Program-made: the position numbers and the translations under genes | In this document: positions 45,702 to 57,300 of the stretch, piece after piece | Layout of the letters: every line of letters starts with the position of its first letter | Numbering within the stretch: the stretch's first letter is position 1 | Source of the DNA: Tubulanus polymorphus | Taxonomy: Eukaryota > Nemertea > Palaeonemertea > Tubulaniformes > Tubulanidae | DNA: 64,000 bases | Direction: 5' to 3' | Assembly: GCF_964204645.1 (NCBI RefSeq) | Contig: NC_134029.1 | Coordinates: 16,448,450 to 16,512,449 of the forward strand | Notes under the pieces: generated by a model | What the model was told of the DNA's origin: nothing | Seen by the model: only the letters and a program-made list of their open reading frames with translations | Database searches by the model: none

Positions 45702-46230
45702 GTTTCATTGTATTTTCTGTATTTTAATCAATTTCGTGCATACCTTATTGATCTGTTTAATCCGGGGAATAAATTATTTTTCTCTGCTCAGCAACTAGGA
45801 TTTTATGTGCTTTATTTTCGTGGAAAGGAAAACTTGGCACAGTTCAAATACACTTGGCTTCTATGTACATATACAGTGCATTGTACTTTATTATTAATCT
45901 GTCAGCCTCTGAATCTTAAATCCATATTGAAGTAAATGTTCAGTAGTGGATAGTCTTTATGCTTGTATCTGCCGTAGACACATCTTCACTAAAAAAGTTG
46001 GCCAAAACCGAATCGAAATGTCATGATAAGACATTGTTGATAAATTGGAGCAAGCAAAAATTTTAGAATCTGTACAGTAAAACTTGTGGGGGAAAGTGTA
46101 GTGTTCAAATGTGGATAGAATAGCCATGAAATCAATGATTGTGCAGAGTCCTAACTTCATTGCCTTCGTTGGCCAGGGCGTTGAATACACTCATACAGTG
46201 CTGCAGTCTTTTCGGAACTTTTGGTAACCG

Positions 46231-47213
46231 ATTTTAAGTTGGGGCTCCAGTCCCAACTGGCTATTGTGTTCACTTTTCATCTGTCTTTTGTCCATCTTCG
46301 ATAATCTTGATATTTCGTGTACACATGTATCCACCCTAGACACATTTGCACACCTGGCCCTATCAGATTCAAGATGGCCAACTGGTGGCCTTTGTTGTTC
46401 ACCCAAATCGACACTTTTTACACATTAGGTTTTTAAGGCAAAGTTTGAAGATGCCTTGACGACCAATTTCCTTGATGTTTTATATCCATATGTATCCTCT
46501 AAGGCGTATGATCATCTGTGACCAAAAAACTAATTTTTGGCCTGATTTCCATGATGGTATACTTTGGGAAGGGATCTTAAACATGTATATAAAAGCGTTC
46601 TGAAGAAAATGTCAACAGTCTTGATATATGATCAATTTCACCATTGTTATGGAACATATCTCTTCACATGGAATTGAGGTTACCCTGTATTTTGTACTCC
46701 CCACTAGAAGAGTTGAATTTTGAATTATATACAATTTTCTCTTTATATCAGTACCTATAATGCATATTTTGTAACAATAATCAATTGCAAATTTGTAGCT
46801 CGTGACAGGTTCCATGATTGTGGTGAGTAACAGAGTCATTGGTTTTTGTATATACTCACCACGGGGCATTGGATAACAGAATAACATGGTATTTCTGTAT
46901 ATACTGGTACCTAGGCATATTTTGTTACCACAAGCAATTGCAAAATTGTTGCTCATGACATGCTCTGTGATTATGGTGAGTTCCAAGGATTGTATTTGTT
47001 CACCAGGGGGCATTGAATAACGTCATGGTATTTCCATTTTGGTAGCTATGCATATTTTGTAAAAACAATTGCAAAATCTAGCTTGTAACATACTCTATGA
47101 TTGTGCCGAATTTCAAGCTCATTGATTATGTATTTTTTAACCAGGATGTTGAATATTAAATTGTTCGATTGTCAACCATTTCACCAAGTGGGCATGGTGT
47201 CCCTGGACCCCTA
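46231..47213 (+). repeat. Dispersed repeat A, copy 3
   Basis: From the AAGTT-GGGCTCCAGTCCCAACTGGCTATTG start to GGTGTCCCTGGACCCCTAG. Three internal units carry ATGATTGTGGTGAGT-like sequence; a CTCF-like TCACCAGGGGGCA lies at 47000-47012, with a degraded one near 46856-46868. More diverged than the 30-kb and 58-60-kb copies. Confidence 0.75.
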
Positions 47214-48229
47214 GTTTCAAATCTAAGCAAGTTTTTGGCCAGTGTAATCCTAAGAATGAATAACTGAAATACAGATAACATTTTATACCAAAAATTAATT
47301 GTAGCTGAATACCCGTCCAATGGACGGCTGTTTGCTATATTTGTATACCAAATATTCACTTTTGGCCTGGAAATGTATCTAAATGCCTCAAATGTTAAGA
47401 ATTCTTAGACCCTTGCCCCTGTCAGTAACCTGTCTTGAGTTTGATTTCACGACCATATATTATCACAAATACCGGATTGTAAGAGTTTACCACCAACGAT
47501 TAGGTCACTACTCTACTAGCTACCAAAGGCCTTACCCCCTCTATCAATTTTGATCCAAATTCTGGTACCGAATTTTAACCCTGGCTCAAAATGAATATTG
47601 CGACTTCCTCGGACCACCGATCTTTTATATGCATGTAACTTGATGATGGGAAAAACTGGTGTTAAGTGCCAGTAAATGGACATTAAGTACAAACATTAAT
47701 TTCCCTACAATGCATTGCGGGAATTACCGTCGGCTGTTTTGTTTTATAATCAAGATTATCACAGCCTGTTAAAGAGGGTATCCAGAGGAAAATTTTGACA
47801 AATTAGATGCATTTAGGTGTTTCTGAGTAGAACTCGGCTGAAAAAGAAGGGTGTGCGCGCCCTCCGCGCATCCCCGGGATCCGCCACTGCTATTGAACTG
47901 AGAAATTCTGTTTTACCTTTCTTTCCTTTTTTTAATTTGATATCTGAGACAAATAGAAAACGATATGTCAAGCAATCTGACCCATGCATTGTCTACTGTA
48001 CATAATAACTGAAATTAACAATTATTATTACTAGTCATTGGTGTAGAATAAAAGGGGTGTTTTACATTTTATAGCTCATTTGATTTATGAACAAACAACA
48101 AATGGCTTGTGAAATCAAGTGCTCATGCTACTGGTAATAGTGATAGATTGATGGTCTTTTTTTTATTTATTCAAACTATGGTACATTGATTGCGTCGATC
48201 TGTGAAATTGTGGCTGGTCAAATAAAAAC

Positions 48230-48235
48230 TTTATT
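48230..48235 (-). terminator. Candidate SLC49A4 polyadenylation signal (AATAAA on minus)
   Basis: TTTATT on the plus strand, about 115 nt beyond the stop codon at 48350-48352. Position is typical. Confidence 0.55.
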
Positions 48236-48349
48236 TCAAAATGTTTGTTAAATTATTCTGATTTTTGAAACGATATGTACATTACAACGACAAATCAATA
48301 GAAATTTAGTCGATATGTGTATGTATTACTACTATACTGGTACATGTAC

Positions 48350-51300
48350 TTATTCGTCGTAAAATGAAACACTCCTAGAATTGTTGGTTTCATTGTCAGA
48401 TGACATTCGAGGATTAGTTGGAGCATTATCCATTAAGTCAGGGGACATAGAATCCAATCTTTGTCTGTAGTACCTCATTTTAAACGGAATTAGAGATATC
48501 GGAGATATAACACAAGTTCCAAAAAATATCCATAATGTCCATTCTGTTCCTGAAATATGAATGGAGAGAACTACAATAATGTTTATTGGGGAACGTGTGG
48601 CAGTGTTTTACTTCTTAAAAAGAAACAAAAACAGAAATCTGCATGCGGGATGCGCGTTTTTATTTTCATTTTTTTACTGACGGACCTTTTTGACGCACGT
48701 GGAAAATGAAACTGACGAGCAACAAGCAATTTTTGCATGGATTGCGTTGCCTAAGTATTTTTCAAAAGTTTGAGAATCCGACTCTGAAAGTCGGAAGATC
48801 GCCCAGTCCCAAAACATCCGACTTGCACGATTAGCTTTTATAAGACGGCATTTCCAGGTATCAGTATGATCTCGATCTTTTCCTCAGACGTTCAATATGA
48901 AATACAGAGAGAATCGCACAATAAAAACGGAAAACAAAGTCCGAACATGTTGCCTTGAGTTGTTGTTATTCGACTTTCGACTAATATTCTATATGTAGTC
49001 ATCTTCAGGAATAACTGATATAAGAATACAATGCGGATTCTCTTCGTATACATGTATTTCATAATGAACGTCTGAGGGAAAGATCAAGAAGTACGGTAGT
49101 TAATTGAGGTACCTCTAAAACTCCATATTTTACTGTAGAAAGTTAACATCCATGTGGGTGAAATGAACTACATGTATTCTCAAAGCATGTACAATATGAG
49201 ATTGGTACCCAATCCACTACGTACTTCGCGTTCTGTCCTGATCAGGTGTAATTACCTGTAGATGGCACGAGAACCGGTAGAAATAAATAAATCAATGTGA
49301 TTACATTCATAGCTATCAAAGGACAGAGCAAAGCAATTCCTTCGGTGACTGGGTAAGCTAACTCGCAGGTAACTTCCAAAGATAGTGGAGCTAAACTTAT
49401 ATAACACATTCCAATCAGAGTTACTGATACAAATATCGTCACTGAAAATAACAAAGTACACGCAGTTTACCAAACTTTCGAGCAAGTGTCTCCTGGAGGT
49501 TGTTGAATCTAAGGTTGAATCATTAATTTACCGTGATTATATGGCATGATTTTCGTAGATTGAAGAGTGAATAACAGGACTATAACAGTTCCTAAACTAC
49601 TTAGAACCGATATCTTCGTTTTCATGTGACCTTTTACAAGATCTGTCAATCTTAAAAATATAAAGAATACAATGTAAACAGTAGAGTTTTCGTAAACGAA
49701 TTGATACCGCTGCGAGTGAGTGAATAAAGGCCTATACATACCTGGCCATGATTATACCAACTAAATTGCCAACCACTACATTTACAAGCATCATTGTCCC
49801 TACTTCATTCTTTAAAAGAGACAATATGGAGAGAAAATTAACCTACAAACCTGCTTGAAATTATAGATCTGGCAGTTGAAAAAACCTCGATTCATATGAT
49901 TTATCATATTTTGACACAGATTATGAAAACTGGCCTGCAAAAGACTCAAGATCGGATGTGTATATTATCGATCGATCTTATATTATCTACAACGCTACCA
50001 TTTTGGAACCCATCACTGATAAAGAGATCTCGTGTCAAACGAACATAATCAAACGAGATGTGTCGGTGAAACTATTGGGGTGATAAATTAGTAGTTTACA
50101 TAACGGGGAGGGAAGCCAGAGTTCAGGGCAGTCGTCGCGCGTAAGACATTGAAGAGAAGATAGGTGAGAGCTACGAGCAATTAGATAATTGCATAATTGC
50201 TCGTAGGTGAGAGTAACGTGGGTATCTACGTACGGTAGGGTGGCTTGATATAGCGGCAGCCTTGAGCTCTGGTAAGTTCAAGTAGTGAACTCGTGACGTA
50301 TAACATAAGTCAAACCCGTTACATAGCTCGGTGGGATAGTATGACGAGATGATACGTCACGGGCTATGATACCGAGCTATGTGGAAGTATACGTCGCGAG
50401 TGGCATTGAAACAGCATAAAAAGGGAGGGTTTCAGTACAGTAAAAAAAGAAAAAATCTAGAAATAGGTAGGGAAGCTTAAGATAGGAGGCCGCAAGGTAT
50501 GCAGGAGTGAGGACTGTATTAAAAGCTGGTATTACAATAAAGGAAGAAACATATATCTACGAGAAGTCGTTAGTATTATTCTAGAGACAGTGGAATATCT
50601 CGAATCGGATCAAACACCCTAGAACGGATTAACTATAATCCTCGGAGGAGTTAAAACGACAACTACACGAGTGGAGCACAAACCCACACCACAACAAAAC
50701 GTCGTCCACAAGCCCAACCCTGATAGGCCTAAACTTAGAGGTCATTGGAACACTCATTTTTGGAATTTATCTTTTACAGTTTAACCCTTTCAATCCCCCA
50801 GTCGTTCCTGAACAACATGATATCTAGGGTACTGGTATTATGATCCCGGAATATTTATTTCCCGATGCTGTTGGAAAACAACTACATGTAGTGCGATAAC
50901 CATACTCAAACATGGTGAACAGATGATAAGATAATAAAACCCACTATTTACAAATTAAAATAAATTATATCACCTGACGACGATCTCTAGTGTGGGATCG
51001 AAACGTCGTGTTCTTATAATTAGATTGTTTCAATAAGTACATTCTCGATTTTAGATTTCTTTTAATTTGTAAATAGTGGGTTTTTATCTTATCAACTAAA
51101 TGTAGTATGCAATTCTGGGGCCAGTTGCTCAAAAGTTGTTTAAAGATAACCGGTCGTTAAATACCATAGTAACAATGAAATTTCAATTGTCACCATATCA
51201 ACTATCCACTGGTTAACTCTAACCAACTTTTGAGCAACCGGCCCCAGGTGTTAGATGTTTTTACCAGCTCACGATTCGGGTCAGGATAAAAATGGAGCGG

Positions 51301-54300
51301 TCCACGGTTGATCTATATGCATGTAAATGGAAGATGCAGGCTACCGGTAGGTCAACTGAGCTTGGTAAAAAGTCATACCTCGATTTAACGTAAGCTTATC
51401 TAAAACGTACAGGAAAAACCCCGATTTACCGCCCCTCGCATCGCCAGAGTCAACGTTATCACCCTCTAGTACAATCATATACAAATGTATTGCAATATTT
51501 CCCGATTTACCGCCATCGTAATAGTCGAGTAACTCGATCTTTAATTGTATTACGATACGCCACCATAAAACTTTACTGATGACCTCACTTATCGATCGAT
51601 CCGAGGACACCTCACTGTGTTGCAAGCTTCGCCCTCCAGTAAGTAAAACTATTTTATTAGTTGGCACCGACAGCGCCGAAACGAATAAACGGTAAAAGAA
51701 AAACTGGAGGAATCAAGATCCTTCGCAACAGAAAATAACTCTACTAGCCCGCGTTGCCCTCTACTAGCCCGCGTTGCTCACGAGCAACACCATATTTTCG
51801 GCCCACCTACTGTCTGCTTTCATGAGATTAGACCTTTTAAGGCCAATGTTGCTCACAAGCAACTGCTTTAGTACCTATATCAACTTGCAGATGGCGACAC
51901 TATACGGTTACTATGTTATTTTCTGTTTGTTCATTTAAACAAGTATTGTGTTATTGAATTTGTATTTTTTTATACCGTGTTATACATCGGGGCCGGTTTC
52001 ACATAAGCATAATTAACCCTTGATTCATCTTCACCCGTCAAGGGATTCGAACCCACTACGCTAAAGCTGTTCCCCGAACCCCTTGACCTCACGAGTCGTT
52101 GGAGTCGTTACTAGCCGACCAGAATCAGGTCGTACCAATCACAGCGCTTGTAACAAACCGTCAGTAGACTTCTGTTGGGTTTCCCGTTAAATTCACCAAT
52201 CAGCGAACGTTTTACCGAACAAGGAAGTATTTCGCAAATCGATATATGACGTCACGCGCAACAGCTCCAGTAATGATATCACGCTTCGTGAGGCCAGGGG
52301 GCTGGTGGAAGCGAGTTCGGGAGTGATACCGGACCCCTGGCAAGCGAGGATGCCCTTGATTATGATTAAATCACTAATCATGATTAAATTATCATGATTA
52401 AATCAAGTTAGGTGTTTCACAAAACGTAATTAACTTTAATTATAATTAAGTTAATTACAATATTTAATTCTCCTCTAGAGTGTAATTAAACCATTCAATC
52501 ATCATTAGTTTATTATTGAAAACAAAAAGCTGCAGATATTATTCATGGAATTTGGTGTTTATCAATTGACGAAGGCAATTCTCATGGTGGCTGATTCGGG
52601 CCATGTAAATTTTTTTTTTCGTCCTCCACGAAAACGCGCAAAAACAAATATGACCGCGCAAAAACAAATATTACCGCTCAAAAGCAAACTTTTAACGCGC
52701 AAAAACGAAATAATCCGTTTTTGCGCGCGCGCAAAAACAAACTTTCGTTTTTGCGCGCGCGCAAAAACAAACTTTTAACGCGCAAAAACGGAATAATCCG
52801 TTTTTGCTCACGATAGATGGCGTAGCGCTTGAAATTGAAATTTATTGAAATTTATTTACACTCATCACCTCAACGAGAGGTATACAGAGGGACATCAAGA
52901 AGTATTTACAATTGTATAACATAACGTAAAATATAGAATAATCAATAAAATTTGACAGAGAAAAAGGGAACACAACAAGTTGAGAGTTGACAAGTTGAAG
53001 TTGTTGAAGATCCTAAAATGACGACGAGGGTTGATAAGTTTCACAATCGTTTTACAAAAAATTCCTAATCTTCTAGATTTGTTGTTACACCTACTTAATA
53101 GGGTTCCAAATTTAGATAAGTTTAAAGAGATGGGGCCGTTCCAAACTAGTTGTCTATACTCGTCTAAAATTGAACATTCTGCAAATAGATGATACTCGTC
53201 GAAGATAGTGATATTATGACATAAAGAGCAAGAACGAAGGCAATCGGGTAAATCAAAAAGTCTACAGTTAATTGAATCCATACAGAGATTTGATGTTCTG
53301 ATAAAACAAATAGGAAGAGCTAGATCGGCTGGCAAGTTTATAAAAGCAACACCTTTTATCATGATGCAGTTCGTTCCAAAAGTAATTAATGTACGCAGTT
53401 TTGAGGACACCTTGAACAGTTCTTTTAATAAAACTTTCCGATACGTTTAGTTGATTGAACGCGTGAAGGAGGTTGCATTGAGAAATAATACCTTTAACTT
53501 TTAAAAACCACGGTGATTGTAAATACCCTTTCTCAGTAAGTTCAGCTAAAATCATATAACAAGAAAATTAATTTTAGAAAATTATTTGTCGCCTGGGAAA
53601 AAAATGTAGAATTTCTGGGCTAAGCTAATGTGGAATTGCAAATTTGAAATCGAAGTTTTAAGAAATTTGGGGAATGATGAGATTTGGCGATTGGGTAGAT
53701 GATACAGGTCTTCGACTCAAGTAGTGGTTTAAATTTTTTTATTGAAAATTCTCAATAATTGATCGCGAACTTGCGACCGACTTCATTTACTTATGCCTCT
53801 AAGCTGGTCTGCAACTTCATTGCCTCCATGGATGAAGAAAGAGCTCTTCTGATGTCTGCTTCATTATGACTTCGAGCATATCGTGTGGCCTAGCCAGCCG
53901 GCCCGGTCCCCGGGCCCGGGCCACGCGTTTGGCTGTCACTCGATTTCCTAGAGTCTTGAGTCTGGGTGGGTTGAAGTAGACATTGTCATTTAAAATAACA
54001 TGCTTATGTTGTTCTGTATGAATTACCCGTGTGTCTTGTATGTTGTATTAATTTATTTTAAAATTTGTATTTATTGAATTTGGGAATTTTATCCCGGAAT
54101 TTCAATGTAATAAGGATCAATAAAGAATTGAATTGAATTGTCACCTAATACACATGCCATCAGAGGACACGGAGCCGTATATGACAGCTATGCTATTATA
54201 AATTGCTAATCTCACGAAACTTGCATACTCCTAATATCAAACATATTTTCACAAACGATTGAATATTGAAATTATATGTTTACACATTTTCATATTAACC

Positions 54301-57300
54301 GCTTGTAGCCGCTGATGAAATTTACGCCGGCCCTACACACATCGTAGATAGCTTCGTCATTCCACCGGCATGCCCACGTCAGGGTCTGACTTTTATATCA
54401 GACTTCCGCATCGTGTATACATCCGCCATTTAACCGAATAATCCGATTTACTTATCGTTTCTATTTATGCCTGCCGCTTCTGATATAATCATACATCCTT
54501 TACTATTACAATACGTCTTCTAATGATATTCAATGCAATATAACATTTCGACGTTCAAATATAGGTCATTATATAATCACAGGAAGCCATTCTACATCTA
54601 TGTCAATAATATTTTGCCAGATAGCTTGTTTGTGTACACATAAACCTGTGACGTTTTGCACATCGATTTACGGCTGTCGTTTGTATAAAAATGACGCTGA
54701 ATGGTTAGCATTGTTTAGGTTTCATAATGGTAACGTTTTATAAGGCGTCAAAAAAATAACATTCCATTTGTTCTTCGTAATTTCGTTTTTCATTTTAGCC
54801 CAATAACAAACCATACGACAGTGGATAGACACTGACACCGGGAGCTCACCGACTTCACCTAATACCATAACTGATGGAGTAGAATTTTTCATCTTTAATA
54901 GATATTTGTAAAATTTGGTTTGCACTGCATCAATCTCATCTAAGTCTTCAAACCCCCAGACTTCACACCCGTACGTCATAACTGGCACGACCAAACAATT
55001 GAATAAGTGTATAAGTGTTGGGACAGACAAACTTAGTTTTCTACCTTGCCGTAACAAAGAAAACATCGCTTTCCTTCCTTTGTTTGCCGCCCACTTAATA
55101 TGGGCTTTGAAACTACCGTTTGAAGAAAAAAGTACACCCAAGTAACAATATTCGGGCACTGTATCAACTGTCTGATTACATAATTCAAATAATGGTTCTG
55201 GGTTTCTCTTTCTTCCGCGACTAAGTACCATAATGTTGCATTTCTTGACATTTATTGATAGTTTAAAATCAATACAATACTGAGACATGGCATCGAGACC
55301 TAATTGTAGTTGCTCTTTCGAATCCGCTAATATAATGGTGTCATCAGCATACATGAGTAGAAACATTTTGATTTTATGACCCAACCCCCTCACAAACTCT
55401 GAGGTAGATAGTAAGTGTAAGTTATCTAATCCTAGAAAACCGTGGTCTTGCAAATATTTCTAAAGATCTTGTAAGAAGATTGCAAAGAGGAAAGGGGAGA
55501 GGTTCTCGCCTTGACGAACGCCTGATTCACATGAGAATTTCGCCGAGAACCCGTTTTTTGTTTTGACACAGGATTCGGCTAAAGAATACATGTTCCTAAT
55601 AATTCTAATAATTTTGCCATCTATCCCGTTATTAAGTAATTTACGCCATAGGGCTGCTCGCCATACATTGTCGAATGCTTTAGAATAATCCACAAAACAC
55701 GCATAAAAACTTTGCCCTTTGCTTAGATATATGTCGATCAGGCTTCTGAGGGCAAATAGATGATCTACGGTTGAAAATTTCTTTCGGAAGGCCGCTTGGT
55801 TTACCCCTAGGAGATCAAGTTGATCGGAAAAACTGTTCAGACGATTATTCAGAACTAGTGTAAAAAGTTTGCCTAAACATGATAAAATTGTGAGGGGTTT
55901 TCATGTCGAATTTCGACTTATTAAGTCGAATTTCGACTTAATAAGTCGAAATTCGACATGAAAATAAAACTCGAAATTCGACTTAATTAACACGAAATTC
56001 GACTTATTATGTCGAAATTCGACTTAATAAGTCGAATTTCGAGTTTTATTTTCATGTCGAATTTCGATAAGTCGAAATTCGACATGAAAACAAAACTCGA
56101 AATTCGACTTAATTAACTCGAAATTCGACTTAATTAACACGAAATTCGACTTATTATGTCGAATTTTGACTTATTAAGTCGAAATTCGACTTATAATGTC
56201 GAAATTCGACTTAATAAGTCGAAATTGTGAAAAAATTTTCTCGTATGTCACCTAGGGGCTTCCGTAGCCACCATACAATTCCTACATTTATTCCTAGTTT
56301 TTTCAGATTGTTTGGCTGAATAATTTGGATTTTTTTGCCTTTTGTAAAAATAATACTCTAGATTTTATTGATTTATTTTCAAACATCCTATGTTTTTGTC
56401 AGCACGACCACCACATACTTAGAAGTATTGGATTAATTGATGTTGTCCATAGATTTCTGTCCGTAGAGTATATACGTATCTATTTAGAGTTATAGTGTTA
56501 AAAAGTATCACTGCTCCTGCTCGGAAATAAACCCCATTTACGAGGATTTTATTTTGCTGACTGGAGGTGAGTTTCTATTTAAGGTATTGGTATACTAGAA
56601 TTTCAGGGAAAATCTTAAATTTCTCAGTTTTTTAAAAAGCACTGTTATTGAACACTATAGGTGGGTAGAATGACCTCCGAAATTTTTGGAGTGGTCAGAT
56701 AACGGCAAAGGCATGTTTTTGGGGGTCAAACAAGACCCCTCCAATCTCAAAGCCCTTAGCAACGGCCCTTAGCAACGTGTTCTAAGTTACTTTTAGAGGT
56801 GTTAAACCGATACTATTTATACCCGTACAGTGCTGCCATCTACAATAGATTCACAATAGACTTTATAACCCAAAACATTGCTCTGAAGGTCGTTGGGTAT
56901 CATTTTTTGAAAGAAATGAAAATCATGAAATTTTCCAGAATTTTGACTTTTACAGAAATTCATAGCATATTTTGCTTTAGTTTCGTGAATACATGCTTCA
57001 TTGGGCTTTTTAGTGGTAAAATGATTAACTTTAAACTGTTATCTATCAATGAGGAAAGTTAGAAACATTCAAAGAAAAAGAGTTTACGGCTAATCCAATC
57101 AGCCCACCCCCCTGCTAAAAGTAGCCAGCCACCAAGGGTGAATGCAATAAATTCAGCATCAGGATGAAGATTTTGGCAACTTCTGCACAATATGGTGGCA
57201 CAGGAGCTTCCTGCAGGGTAACCAGCATTCAAATGAACAATTTGATAGGTGTAAACCTACTAAAGTGTTGCATTTTAGATAAATTAATTCAAATTCCTTG

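Larger units (their letters stand above)
45144..48349. other. Intergenic region between HSP110 and SLC49A4 3' ends
   Basis: The genes converge here. The stretch holds the HSP110 polyadenylation signal, a GGCGGATCCAG-ended MITE (45402-45701), dispersed repeat A copy 3 (46231-47213), then AT-rich sequence with a lone GGGATCCGCCACTG end-like motif near 47876, and the minus-strand AATAAA for the downstream gene. No additional gene is supported. Confidence 0.65.
49810..52625 (-). other. First part of the 14-kb SLC49A4 intron
   Basis: Holds a hairpin with flanking direct repeats (50162-50213), two MITEs (50925-51093, 51115-51247) and, near 52000-52460, a GGGGCCGGTTTCACATAAG-started segment with ATTAAATCATGATTA palindromes. 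A GGGTTCGAATCCC box on the minus strand (52042-52054) resembles a tRNA B-box but no tRNA folds around it. No exon found. Confidence 0.55.

Noticed and set aside
51341-51667. 108-codon minus-strand frame
   Set aside because: Its YDGGKSGN and GGKSGF segments come from a repeated CCCGATTTACCGCC motif also seen near 60820-60850, not from a protein domain; it does not match SLC49.
52042-52054. GGGTTCGAATCCC on the minus strand, like a tRNA or tRNA-SINE B-box
   Set aside because: No A-box, acceptor stem or cloverleaf could be built; the box is part of a 13-bp hairpin (GTCAAGGG-arms). A SINE remains possible but unsupported.
54722-54760. Apparent C-terminal tail ending LTPYKTLPL on the LINE frame
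   Set aside because: The last residues come from the inserted 1.2-kb unit; the same tail appears on the unrelated minus-strand frame at 63358-63660.
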